From: Bradyrhizobium barranii subsp. apii
Lineage (GTDB): Bacteria; Pseudomonadota; Alphaproteobacteria; Rhizobiales; Xanthobacteraceae
Direction of reading: 5' to 3'
Length of the DNA stretch: 64,000 nucleotides
Assembly: GCF_011516635.5 (NCBI RefSeq)
Contig: NZ_CP096255.1
Location: 6,322,501 to 6,386,500 of the forward strand
Part shown: one piece after another, positions 16,827-25,647 of the stretch
How the letters are laid out: the number at the start of each line of letters is the position of its first letter
Position numbering within the stretch: position 1 is the first letter of the stretch
Notes under the pieces: model-generated
Database searches by the model: none
What the model was told of the DNA's origin: nothing
What the model saw: only the letters and a program-made list of their open reading frames with translations
Made by a program: the position numbers and the translations under genes

Positions 16827-17663
16827 ATGACTTTTCGTGCCGCCCTGATGATGATGATCGCCACCATAATCAGTCTTGACGGGTTGAAAGCCACGCACGC
16901 CGACGATGGCAGGCTCGCTGAGTTGCGAGCCTCTGGCACCATGCGAGTCGGGGTCACGCTGACCAGCGCGCCCTGGACTTATCTCGGCAGCGACAACAAG
17001 GCTGCCGGCTACGATGTCGAGATCGCGAAAGAAGTGGGACAGCGGCTCGGGATCGCAAACGTCGTGTTTATTGGTGACAGCTTCAAGAACTTCATCGAAG
17101 GGCTGCGCGCCAACAAATACGATGCCGTTTTCAATGATCTGCCCCCGACGCCGGAGCGCGCCAAGCTGGTCGACTTCGCCGAAGCCTATGGGGTCGAGGA
17201 CTTCCGCATCTTCGTCAAGACCGGCAACACGTCCATCAAAGGTCTCGACGACCTGAAGGGCAGAACCGTCGGCGTCACCACCGGAACGACCAACGAGTCC
17301 TGGGCGCGCGCAAACATCCCGCAGGCAAAGATAGCCGGCTACGAGAACGGCAGCTTCATCTTTCAGGACCTGGGCTTCGGCCGTGTCGAAGCTACCATCA
17401 TCTCGCATTTTGGCGGCCTCCGCTATGCACAGGCGACCAATCTCGGCGTCATCGAGATCGGCGGCCCCCTCACGTACCAGCTGTCGGCGCCGGCGATCCG
17501 CAAAGGCGAGACCGCGCTCAAGGCAGCGATCGACAAAGCCATTCTGGAGATGATCGCTGACGGCACGATCGACCGACTCGGCGAAAAGATCATCGGCCAC
17601 GATTACAAGATGTCCGAAGCCATTGCGAAAGCGAAGGCCGAACAGTCAGTTCCAAAGCCATGA
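16827..17663 (+). CDS. Polar amino-acid ABC transporter, substrate-binding protein
   Basis: The 278-residue protein has a signal peptide (MTFRAALMMMIATIISLDG) and the family-3 solute-binding fold: LRASGTMRVGVTLTSAPWTY, GYDVEIAKEVGQRLGI, VFNDLPPTPERAKLVDFAEA and LKGRTVGVTTGTTNE. It captures a small polar or sulfur amino acid in the periplasm. Its stop overlaps the permease start by the ATGA arrangement, so the two are translationally coupled. Confidence 0.88.
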   Translation: MTFRAALMMMIATIISLDGLKATHADDGRLAELRASGTMRVGVTLTSAPWTYLGSDNKAAGYDVEIAKEVGQRLGIANVVFIGDSFKNFIEGLRANKYDAVFNDLPPTPERAKLVDFAEAYGVEDFRIFVKTGNTSIKGLDDLKGRTVGVTTGTTNESWARANIPQAKIAGYENGSFIFQDLGFGRVEATIISHFGGLRYAQATNLGVIEIGGPLTYQLSAPAIRKGETALKAAIDKAILEMIADGTIDRLGEKIIGHDYKMSEAIAKAKAEQSVPKP

Positions 17664-18310
17664 TGGATCTGTTGGTCCGGGCCTGGCCGCTGCTCGAGGA
17701 AGCCGTACCGATGACGCTGTTCCTAGGCTTATCCTCCTTCTGCCTCGGCAGCCTGCTGGGCCTTGGGGTCGCCTTCCTCCGCCTATCGACCGCCCGCGGC
17801 CTACGATGGCTCGCCTTCGCCTATGTCTCGATCTTTCGCGGCACACCGCTGCTCGTACAGATCCTGCTGATATATTTCGGACTGCCGCGCCTCGGTCTCG
17901 CGCTCGATCCTCTGCCGTCGGCTATCGCGGCGTTGACGCTGTTCTCCGCGGCCTATCTGAGCGAAAATTTCCGTGCCGGTATCCTGTCCGTCGACAAGGG
18001 GCAATGGGAGGCTGCTGACTCGCTCGGAATGGACCGACGCAGGGCGATCACGCGCATCATCTTGCCACAGGCGCTGCGCATCGCCCTGCCCCCGCTTGGC
18101 AGTCGCCTGATCGCGCTGATGAAGGATACCTCGCTGGCATCGGCCATCACTGTGGTCGAAGTGACCCGCGTGGCCGAGCAGGTCGGCGCCGCTAGCTTTC
18201 GCTATCTGGAAATGTTCCTGATAGCCGGCGCGATCTACTGGATCATCAATCAGCTTCTGACCGTGGTCCAGATGCTGGTCGAGCAACACTTGTCGAAGCA
18301 TCTCGCATGA
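17660..18310 (+). CDS. Polar amino-acid ABC transporter, permease (HisM/GlnP type)
   Basis: The 216-residue protein has about five membrane helices and the family loop EAADSLGMDRRRAITRIILP. The segments FRGTPLLVQILLIYFGLP and LMKDTSLASAITVVEVTR are strongly typical of glutamine/histidine/cystine-class permeases. Only one permease gene is present, so it would act as a homodimer. Start and stop both overlap the neighbours by 4 bases (ATGA). Confidence 0.9.
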   Translation: MMDLLVRAWPLLEEAVPMTLFLGLSSFCLGSLLGLGVAFLRLSTARGLRWLAFAYVSIFRGTPLLVQILLIYFGLPRLGLALDPLPSAIAALTLFSAAYLSENFRAGILSVDKGQWEAADSLGMDRRRAITRIILPQALRIALPPLGSRLIALMKDTSLASAITVVEVTRVAEQVGAASFRYLEMFLIAGAIYWIINQLLTVVQMLVEQHLSKHLA

Positions 18311-19071
18311 CCGAGCAGAGGGCTGTTTCCATTTCGGGGCTCGTCAAGCGCTTCGGCTCCGCCGAGGTGCTTCATGGTATCGATCTCGAGGTGTCAACGG
18401 GCGAGGTGGTCGTGCTCGTGGGACCATCGGGATCGGGCAAATCGACGTTGCTGCGCACGATCAATCTGCTCGAACGGCCGACTGCCGGCCGGATCAGCGT
18501 CTGTGGCCACGCGCTCACCTTCGACAGCGCTGCCCGACAGGAACGAGAGGAGATTGCCGTCACCCGGGCCATCCGCGCCAAAACGGCGATGGTCTTTTAG
18601 TCCTTCAATCTGTTTCCGCACATGACAGCGCTGGCGAACGTTGCCGAAGGATTGGTCAGCGTGAAGCGCATGACGAGGCGAGAGGCGGAGGCGGAGGCAA
18701 TGAATCTGCTGGATCGGATGGCACTGGCCCACAAAGCCGCCGAATATCCGGCCACGCTGTCCGGCGGCCAGAAGCAACGGGTTGCCATCGCCAGGTCACT
18801 TGCGATGCGACCGCAAGTCATGCTGTTCGACGAGCCGACCTCGGCGCTTGATCCGGAATTGCGCAGTGAGGTTTTAACCGTGTTACGCGAGATTGCCGCC
18901 AGTGGCATGACTATGCTGATCGTCACGCACGAGATGGCGTTTGCGCGCGAAATCGCGGACCGCGTCGTGTTCATGGATGATGGCAGCATTCGCTTTGCTG
19001 GCCCGCCGGAGGGGTTTTTCCAGACAGCCGATCCACGAATTTCGAAATTTCGATCTGCGATCCTGCTTTGA
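18307..19071 (+). pseudogene. Polar amino-acid ABC transporter ATPase with amber codon at the Q-loop
   Basis: The frame encodes a complete ATPase of the GlnQ/HisP class: Walker A GPSGSGKST, signature LSGGQKQRVAIARSLA, Walker B MLFDEPTSALDPE and switch VTHEMAF. It is interrupted at 18598-18600 by TAG. The codon falls in KTAMVF-TAG-SFNLFPHMT, where the family has an invariant glutamine (VFQ.FNLFPHMT), so a single C-to-T change of CAG explains it. Truncation after 97 residues would remove all ATP-hydrolysis motifs except Walker A. Everything after the TAG is in frame and undamaged, so the mutation is recent, or the stop is suppressed, or it is a base-call error. An independent restart at 18622 would give a protein without Walker A. 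Confidence 0.88.
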
Positions 19072-19473
19072 GGTGGACGATCTAGGATGCAGGGGCGTTT
19101 TGTGGAAGGAGGGCTGACAGCAAGCCCCGCGCTGATTGGCGACCTGTCGTACGCGGCCTGCAGAATAACGCGACGGCAAGTCGCTCATACCGTCCGACAA
19201 TCCACCGTCGGAGATCGAGGAAGATGGTTCGGTGGGAGCCCAACCTCCGAAATTGCGGTGATTCGATGATAGGCGGCGACTGCTGCGGACACGAGTTGCA
19301 ATGCGGCGGAGGCTGCAGAACTTGCTACCTGTGATGTTATTGGCGTTGACGCTCCAGATACTTGAAAGAGCGGCACTCACCGAAGGCGCCTCCGCAGCTG
19401 AGAGTTCGCGGATGAGTACCAAATAGTGCACCCGGCACGATTCTAACGTGTGACCCTTTGCCTTTCACTTGCG
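19072..19473. other. Intergenic stretch between the amino-acid ABC operon and the siderophore relic
   Basis: No gene was recognised. Open frames on the minus strand (about 60 to 90 codons, around 19185-19431) have unlikely composition and no motif. The remains of the fused regulator-like segment may extend here in other frames (SALIQRALAHQEIHH reads around 19475-19530). Confidence 0.4.
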
Positions 19474-20016
19474 CTATGCAGGTGATGAATCTCCTGGTGT
19501 GCCAACGCCCGCTGGATCAGAGCGCTGACCACCGCCAACAGCGGCCACGTCCTGGCTGACTTCATCGGCGAGACGGCGCCTGCGCGCGAGGCGGCGGCCG
19601 AGCGCTTCGACAAAACCCTCATAGCGCTCGCGTCCTTTGGTCTGCGCTGCTGCTAATGCTGTATCCGGCAAGGCTGGCGTGCTGGTCAGCCAGAACCGGA
19701 CAAATTGATTGGCACGGAAAAGCGCGAAAACGACGGACAGGAATTCCGGTATGTTCGGCAATTGCACCACAACCCGTTCGCCGGGACGAAGCCCGAGCGC
19801 GAGGAAGCGGGCGGCGTTTTCATTAGCTCGCTCGAGCAGCCCCGCATAGGTCCATCGCTGCCCGCCGCCGATGACGGCAATATGATCGGGGGTCTCACGG
19901 GTGCGCTGCGCGAGGAAGCCGAACATGGTTTCTCCGCGCCAATAGCCTTTCTCGCGGTAGCGCAGAGCGTATTGCTCCGGCCAGACTTGCTTCAGCTCCA
20001 GCATGGCGGGCCTCAC
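19474..20016 (-). pseudogene. 2,3-dihydroxybenzoate-AMP ligase N-terminus fused to an unrelated tail
   Basis: The first about 105 residues match the N-terminal part of DHB-AMP ligase (EntE/DhbE): WPEQYALRYREKGYWRGE, QRTRETPDHIAVIGGGQRWT, RFLALGLRPGERVVVQLPNI and FLSVVFALFRANQ. This enzyme adenylates 2,3-dihydroxybenzoate for catechol siderophore assembly. All the adenylation core motifs, which lie further on, are missing. The frame then runs without a stop into FVRFWLTSTPALPDTALAAA and GRERYEGFVEALGRRLA, which looks like the C-terminal helices of a TetR-type regulator. A deletion joining two genes explains this best. The start overlaps the isochorismate synthase stop by 4 bases, so the gene belonged to that operon. 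Confidence 0.75.
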
Positions 20017-21221
20017 TCGTCAAACCTGCCGCTATCAATGCCGAAGGCGTCCAGCATTGCACGGAACTTGGCGGAGATCTCGATCAGCTCGCCCGCCGGC
20101 GTAGACCCCGGCACGATGCCGGCGCCGGCATAGAGCCGCGCGTGATTGCCGTCGAGTTCGGCGCAACGGATGGATACATGCCAGCGCCCGTCGCCCGCCG
20201 AGTCGCACCAGCCGACGGCGCCGGCGTAGAACTCGCGATCATAGGGCTCGAGTTTCACGATCTGGTCGTTTGCGAGATTGCGCGGCAGGCCGCAAACCGC
20301 CGGCGTCGGATGCAGGAGGCCGGCGAAATGGGCTGATGACAGCGAAGCGTCCTTGAGCTGACCGACGATACGCGTGCCGAGATGCCACATGCTTGCCGTT
20401 GCCGGCAAACAGGTGCCCTCGGGCGCTGAAAGATCGGCGCAATACGGCGCGAGGATGTCCAGAATGGAATCGACCACCATTGCATGCTCGCGGCGATCCT
20501 TGTCGGAGGCGAGAAGTCGGGCACCAGCCTTGCGGTCCTCCTCCGTGTCACGATGGCGACGGGCCGAGCCCGCGAGCGGATGAGAGACGACATGCCCGCC
20601 CCGCTTCTCGAGAAGGAGTTCCAGCGTTGCGCCGATGAGGCTGCGGAGCCGATGCGAACTTGCCGGCAAAGGGGTCGCAAAGACCGTGACACTTTCATCC
20701 GCGGAAAGCTTGCGCATGAGGTCGGCCGCGGAGAAATCGCGGTTCGCGGTCACCTTCAGGCTGCGCGACAGCACAACCTTGCGCAAGGTGGCGCTCGGCG
20801 CGTTCAACTGGTCGAGTGCGACGGCAACTGCGTTGGCAAACTCGGCGGCAGAGGGGTCCGGATCGACCGACAGGACCCTGGAAGCGACCGCGTGCGATGA
20901 TGCGCCACCGCCGAGACCGGGGATGGCACCGATGTCATGCTTTCCCTGGACGCGAAGAACGCGTTCGGGCTGAACAAGATATGATGGCTGCTTTGGATCG
21001 AATGGCAGAGCGCCGACGAGAACATCCGGCCCTTCCGTTTGCTTGTCGAAGAAATCGGCCGTGAGCTCCGCAAGGTTGGCAAGCGCACCATCGCCCAGGG
21101 TCGCAATCTGCCCGAGCGCGAGCATCGTCTCGCCGGCCGTCTTCAAGACAAAGGGAATTGGACGGGCGAGCGCAGGCTCCGCCTGCACCTCGTCGTCTAT
21201 CCAGATAAGTGGAGTTGCCAT
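20013..21221 (-). CDS. Isochorismate synthase (EntC/DhbC type)
   Basis: The 402-residue protein has normal length for the salicylate/isochorismate synthase family, which converts chorismate to isochorismate at the head of 2,3-dihydroxybenzoate synthesis. Recognisable segments are LRKVVLSRSL, HRLRSLIGATLELLL, SHPLAGSARRHRD (the GSA loop), MWHLGTRIVGQLKD, LLHPTPAVCGLP and FYAGAVGWCDSAGDGRW. The gene itself looks intact, but its partners EntE and the receptor are broken and no EntA or EntB gene is seen, so the pathway is unlikely to work from this locus. Confidence 0.87.
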   Translation of the reverse strand: MATPLIWIDDEVQAEPALARPIPFVLKTAGETMLALGQIATLGDGALANLAELTADFFDKQTEGPDVLVGALPFDPKQPSYLVQPERVLRVQGKHDIGAIPGLGGGASSHAVASRVLSVDPDPSAAEFANAVAVALDQLNAPSATLRKVVLSRSLKVTANRDFSAADLMRKLSADESVTVFATPLPASSHRLRSLIGATLELLLEKRGGHVVSHPLAGSARRHRDTEEDRKAGARLLASDKDRREHAMVVDSILDILAPYCADLSAPEGTCLPATASMWHLGTRIVGQLKDASLSSAHFAGLLHPTPAVCGLPRNLANDQIVKLEPYDREFYAGAVGWCDSAGDGRWHVSIRCAELDGNHARLYAGAGIVPGSTPAGELIEISAKFRAMLDAFGIDSGRFDE

Positions 21222-21377
21222 GCTGCGCTCCGGTGTTTGTTGTGGATGGAATATCTGTTGCCCCCCGACATCGCCTCGATGATCGTCAATCGATCCGGCA
21301 CGTTCCTGTAAGCGGTGCGGTCGCGAAGCTGTTGAGCGTCCGTCGCGTCACCTCGATACCGATCCACCAGCAGCCGC

Positions 21378-22034
21378 TCAGGCTCGGCGGCGAACCAGGG
21401 TCATGCCGTCGCCAAGCGGCAACATGGACATGTCGACCCGCTCATCGTCACGGATTCCCACATTGAGACGGCGCATAGCCACGGTCTCCGAGCTGTGGTC
21501 TTGAGGATCGGCGACCGATCGCCCCCAGAACACGTTGTCGAAGCAAATCAGCCCGGCCGGCCGGATGAGACGCAGGCTGTACTCGTAATAGGTGTCGTAA
21601 TTTTCCTTATCGGCATCGATGTAGACGAAATCGAACGCTCCCTCGCCTTCATCGGCAAGGAGGCGCTCGAGCGAGGTGATGGCATCACCGAGCTTAAGCG
21701 CGACGCGGTCTGCCACCCCAGCCTTCCGCCAGTAACTGCGTGCGATCGCCGTCCATTCCTCGCTGGCATCCAGCGTAATGAGCCGACCGTCCAGTGGCAG
21801 CGCGAGCGCCATGGCAAGCGCGCTGTAGCCGGTGTAGGTGCCGATCTCCAGCACCCGCTTCGCACCGATTGTCTTCATCAAGAACGCGAGCAACTGGCCG
21901 GCAGGGGGCGATGTCACCATATTGCCCTCGGGCAGCGCCAGGGTTTCTTCGCGCAACTTCCTCTGCACGTCGGTCAGACGCGTACCGAATTCGACCGCGT
22001 ATTGTCGTATCTGGATGTCCGTCACGTGCTTCAT
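21378..22034 (-). CDS. Class I SAM-dependent O-methyltransferase (catechol/CCoA-OMT family)
   Basis: The 218-residue protein is a cation-dependent O-methyltransferase of the caffeoyl-CoA/catechol type. It shows SAM motif I VLEIGTYTGYSALAMA, the metal-binding DFVYIDADKENYDTYYEY and ICFDNVFWGRSV. Family members methylate one hydroxyl of a catechol with a divalent metal. It lies in the minus-strand series with the siderophore genes, 156 bases before isochorismate synthase, and 30 bases after a relic of a TonB receptor. Methylating a catechol siderophore or its precursor is a plausible role, from context only. Confidence 0.83.
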   Translation of the reverse strand: MKHVTDIQIRQYAVEFGTRLTDVQRKLREETLALPEGNMVTSPPAGQLLAFLMKTIGAKRVLEIGTYTGYSALAMALALPLDGRLITLDASEEWTAIARSYWRKAGVADRVALKLGDAITSLERLLADEGEGAFDFVYIDADKENYDTYYEYSLRLIRPAGLICFDNVFWGRSVADPQDHSSETVAMRRLNVGIRDDERVDMSMLPLGDGMTLVRRRA

Positions 22035-22063
22035 GCCCGATCCTCAGGTCGGTTGCGCGCTCG

Positions 22064-22195
22064 TCACGACCTCAAGGAAGCCGTGGCCACGCTCGTTCGA
22101 GCGCTTCCCCAGGAGCGTTGGTTGGCGGAGGGCAGGCGAAGACATATTTTTCGTTGAGCAGATTGGTCGCACTGACAGTCACTTCCAGCGCGCGG
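22064..22195 (-). pseudogene. TonB-dependent siderophore receptor, C-terminal relic
   Basis: The minus strand at about 22100-22189 reads ALEVTVSATNLLNEKYVFAC, the classic penultimate strand of TonB-dependent receptors (VxATNLFDKxY). In a second frame it continues WGSARTSVATASLRS and a stop at 22064-22066, matching the usual last strand (xGxxRTVxASLRYxW). A frameshift and loss of everything upstream make it a short relic. Its place before the methyltransferase and isochorismate synthase suggests it was the cognate catechol-siderophore receptor. Confidence 0.65.
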
Positions 22196-22373
22196 CAAGA
22201 AGCGCCGCCGGACTCCTTACTGGCACGGTGCCCGCGTGTGACCTAGAGGCAGGCTTTCGTTCGCCGGACTCTCGCTTTCGATCAAGATTAGGAGACCTAC
22301 AAACTGCTTGCCATGTGCCACCCGCCATCAGCGCAGGCGACCGGGCGAAACACCAAACCGTTAGCGAAAATGA

Positions 22374-24089
22374 TTGCAAAGTGGGCGGGGCCATACCCTC
22401 ATCGCGCTCGTGCCGGAGGATACCGTATCCGCAGCGGCGGGCGCGTTGCCCACATTCGATCCGGCAAGATATCCGCTGTGGGGCGTGCCATTTGCTGTCA
22501 AGGACAATATCGATGTTGCTGGAATGTCGACAACGGCGGGTTGCCCGGAATTCGCTTACACGGCTGCGACGACGGCATTCGCCGTGCAAAGGCTACTCGA
22601 TGCAGGCGCCCTGCTGATCGGCAAGACAAATCTCGACCAATTCGCGACCGGACTCGTCGGCATCCGGCCCCCATACCCGGCGCCAAGGAACGCCTTCCAC
22701 GCCGGCTATGTTCCGGGCGGATCGAGCGCAGGCTCGGCCGTTGCGGTCGCCCACGGCATCGTAACGTTCGCGTTCGGGACGGACACGGCCGGCTCAAGCC
22801 GGGTGCCTGCCGGCCTAAACAACATTGTAGGTCTGAAGCCGTCGCCACCGTGTCCGGCTCCGGCGTCGTACCGGCCTGCCGGACGCTCGATACGATCTCG
22901 GTTTTCGCGGGCACGGTCGCCGATGCCGATCGCGCATTCCGAGTAATGGCGAGCTTTGATCCGAAGGACGCCTACTCCAGATCGCTCCCGGTGCCGCTGC
23001 CGCCTGGGGCGTTGCCGCCGGGATTGCGCGTCGGTGTTCCGGATGCCGGTAGCCGTCGCTTTGCCGGCGACCTGATCTCGGAAGCCGCCTTCGACGCCGC
23101 ACTCGCGGATCTTTCATCCGTGACTGGCAGCACAAAGCCGACACCGGTCGATATGACGGCGCTATTCGATGTCGCGCATCTGCTCTACAGCGGCCCGTGG
23201 GTGGCAGAACGCTGTCATTCGGTCTGGGACATGATCGCAGCCCAGCCCCACGCTCTGCACCCGGCGACGCGCAAAATCATCGAGGCGGCGACCGCCTTGT
23301 CGGCGGTCGATGCATTTGCCGGCATGTATCGGTTGGCAGAACTGCCGCGGGCCGCGGACGGAATTTGGTCGCACGTCGATGTTCTCGTCGTTCCGACCTA
23401 CCCGCGGCCACGCGAGGTCGGCGAACTCGCCGCCGACCCCTTCGGACCCAATAGCGAACTTGGGACCTATACAAACTTCGTCAATCTTCTCGACCTCTGC
23501 GCGCTGGCTATTCCGAGCCGGTTCCGTTCGGACGGCTTTCCTTCGGGTGTCACGCTGATTGCGCCGCGTGGTCGCGACGGACTCCTCGCCGCACTTGGCG
23601 AACGGCTGCATGCGGCCTCGGCCAAAAGCATCGGCGCCACCCCGTGACGAAGTCCCGCCAACAGTCGAGGCCCTTGCGAAGGCCGGACCGGGCGAGATCG
23701 AGCTTGTTGTCGTTGGCGCGCACCTGTCCGGCATGCCGCTCAATCACGAACTCACCAGCCGCAACGCCAGATTCCTTCGAGCCGGTCCGACCACGAAGGA
23801 TTATAAGCTGTTTGCCCTAGCGGGTGGGCCGCCCTTTCGACCCGGGTTGATGCGAGTGGCCGACGGCACCGGATCGCAGATCGCGACGGAGGTCCGGGGC
23901 ATATCGGCGGAAGGTCTTGGCAACTTCATCACTGGCGTTCCAGCACCGCTCGGTATCGGGACGACGCGGCTTGCCGATGGGACGTCGCCCAAGGGTTTCA
24001 TCGTAGAATCCGAAGGAATTATCGGCGCCAAGGATGTCTCGGAATTCGGCGGCTGGCGAAGCTATATCGCCAGCCTGTCTGCACGCTGA
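22374..24089 (+). pseudogene. Allophanate hydrolase (AtzF/DUR1 type) with two frameshifts
   Basis: Allophanate hydrolase degrades allophanate to ammonia and CO2, the second step of urea amidolyase. The amidase part shows PLWGVPFAVKDNIDVAGM with the catalytic Lys, YVPGGSSAGSAVAVAHG with the cis-Ser, and FGTDTAGSSRVPAGL with the nucleophile Ser. The frame shifts near 22855 (after GLKPS; continues VVPACRTLDTISVFAGTVAD) and again near 23645 (after GATP; continues as the C-terminal domain ELVVVGAHLSGMPLNHEL to 24089). The first about 35 residues of normal enzymes are also missing. No biotin-dependent urea carboxylase lies next to it. The downstream domain is otherwise well preserved, so decay is fairly recent. 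Confidence 0.87.
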
Positions 24090-24479
24090 ACGACGCGGCG
24101 ACGGGCAGGATAACCGAATGCAGAACTCTTAACTGGCTAGATGTCGATGTGGTCGATTATCCAGAACGGATCCAGCTCCAAGACCGCTACGATATGAATT
24201 TTGAGCGTCGCCGATGTATCTCGTCAGCGCATGATTTGTCGTTTTAGCCGGTCTGCGAACGGAGCTGTTCCGTTATGCGCGGTTAAATCGCGTGGTGGCC
24301 CCGCCAAGCGATCCTTGGCCCCACACCGCTGCAGGGCGGGGCCGCCACGTAGTTGTTATTCTGCCCTCATGGTCGAAAGCCGACGGAAAGGCTTCACCGG
24401 CTGAGAGGATCAGCCGAAGCAGGGTCAAAGGTCGATCATGCGACATCCAGAGATGCGTACCTTGTGTGCGGTCTTGCGA
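24090..24479. other. Convergent intergenic stretch between the allophanate relic and nrdB
   Basis: No gene was recognised. It holds a long hairpin at 24291-24349, listed separately. A CTGAGA sequence near 24402 recalls a TPP riboswitch, but the rest of that fold is absent. Confidence 0.5.
24291..24349. terminator. Long inverted repeat, possible bidirectional terminator
   Basis: CGTGGTGGCCCCGCC (24291-24305) pairs with GGCGGGGCCGCCACG (24335-24349), a 15-base stem with one G-U-type mismatch and a loop of 29 bases. It lies between two convergent genes. There is no clean T run, so intrinsic termination is not certain. Confidence 0.45.
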
Positions 24480-25643
24480 TCACTCCCAGTTCAACGCACC
24501 GCCGTTCTGATACTCGATGACCCGGGTCTCGAAGAAGTTCTTCTCCTTTTTCAGGTCCATCGCCTCCGACATCCACGGGAACGGGTTGTCGACGTCCGCG
24601 AAGACCGGCGCGAGGCCGATCTGGGCGCAGCGGCGGTTGGCGATGAAGTGCATGTATTGCTCGCACAGCGCCGCGTTGAGGCCGAGGAAGCCGCGGGGCA
24701 TAGTGTCGCGGCCGTATGCGGCTTCGAGCTCGGCAGCCTCGCGGATCATGCCGCGGAGCTGGTCCTGGAACTCAGCAGTCCACAGATGCGGGTTCTCGGT
24801 CTTGATCTGGTTGATTACGTCGATACCGAAGTTGAGATGAATGCTCTCGTCGCGCAGGATGTACTGATACTGCTCGGCAATGCCGACCATCTTGTTGCGC
24901 CGGCCGAGCGACAGGATCTGCGCGAATCCGGTATAGAACCACATGCCCTCGAACACGACGTAGAAGGCGACGAGATCGCGCAGGAAGGCGCGGTCGTTGT
25001 CGGGCGTGCCGGTCTGGAACGACGGATCGTCCAGATGCTGGGTGTGCTTGAGTGCCCAGGCCGCCTTGTCGGTGATCGACGGCACTTCGCGGTACATGTT
25101 GAACAGCTCGCCCTCGTCGAGGCCGAGGCTTTCCACGATGTACTGGAAGGTGTGGGTGTGAACCGCCTCCTCGAAGGCCTGCCGCAGCAGATACTGCCGG
25201 CACTCCGGGTTGGTGAGATGGCGATAGACCGCCAGCACGATGTTGTTGGCGACGAGGGATTCGGAGGCCGCGAAGAAGCCGAGATTGCGCTTGATGGCGC
25301 GCCGTTCGTCCTCGGTCAGGCCATCCCGCGACTTCCACAGTGCGATGTCGGCCTGCATCGACACTTCGGTCGGCATCCAGTGGTTGTTGCAGCCGGAGAG
25401 ATATTTCTCCCAGGCCCATTTGTACTTCAGCGGCAATAGCTGATTGACGTCGGCGCGGCAGTTGATCATCCGCTTCTCGTCAACGGAGACACGGCCGCCG
25501 GCACGATCGATCGTGCCGAGGCCGCTCGGATTGACCGGCTCGAGCTTGAGCTGGGTCTGCGGGCGCAGGGCCGTCGTGAGGGTCGCGGCGGCGGGCGCCG
25601 CCACTGCGGTGGTTTCGGTATCGGACCAATCGAGCATCGTCAT
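24480..25643 (-). CDS. nrdB: Class Ia ribonucleotide reductase, small (radical) subunit
   Basis: The 387-residue protein is the di-iron tyrosyl-radical subunit that partners NrdA to make deoxyribonucleotides aerobically. Iron-ligand segments are visible: NLGFFAASESLVANN, FEEAVHTHTFQYI and RDESIHLNFG. About 60 N-terminal residues before NCRADVNQLLPLKYKWA are low in complexity and alanine-rich. It starts 4 bases after the nrdA stop, in one operon, with a GTGAGGAC ribosome binding site overlapping the end of nrdA. It is governed by the cobalamin riboswitch upstream of nrdA. Confidence 0.95.
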   Translation of the reverse strand: MTMLDWSDTETTAVAAPAAATLTTALRPQTQLKLEPVNPSGLGTIDRAGGRVSVDEKRMINCRADVNQLLPLKYKWAWEKYLSGCNNHWMPTEVSMQADIALWKSRDGLTEDERRAIKRNLGFFAASESLVANNIVLAVYRHLTNPECRQYLLRQAFEEAVHTHTFQYIVESLGLDEGELFNMYREVPSITDKAAWALKHTQHLDDPSFQTGTPDNDRAFLRDLVAFYVVFEGMWFYTGFAQILSLGRRNKMVGIAEQYQYILRDESIHLNFGIDVINQIKTENPHLWTAEFQDQLRGMIREAAELEAAYGRDTMPRGFLGLNAALCEQYMHFIANRRCAQIGLAPVFADVDNPFPWMSEAMDLKKEKNFFETRVIEYQNGGALNWE

Positions 25644-25647
25644 GTCC

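Noticed and set aside
24390..24440. TPP-riboswitch-like CTGAGA near the end of the intergenic gap before nrdB
   Set aside because: The second conserved element (ACCTGATC with the closing stem) and a thiamine gene downstream are missing.
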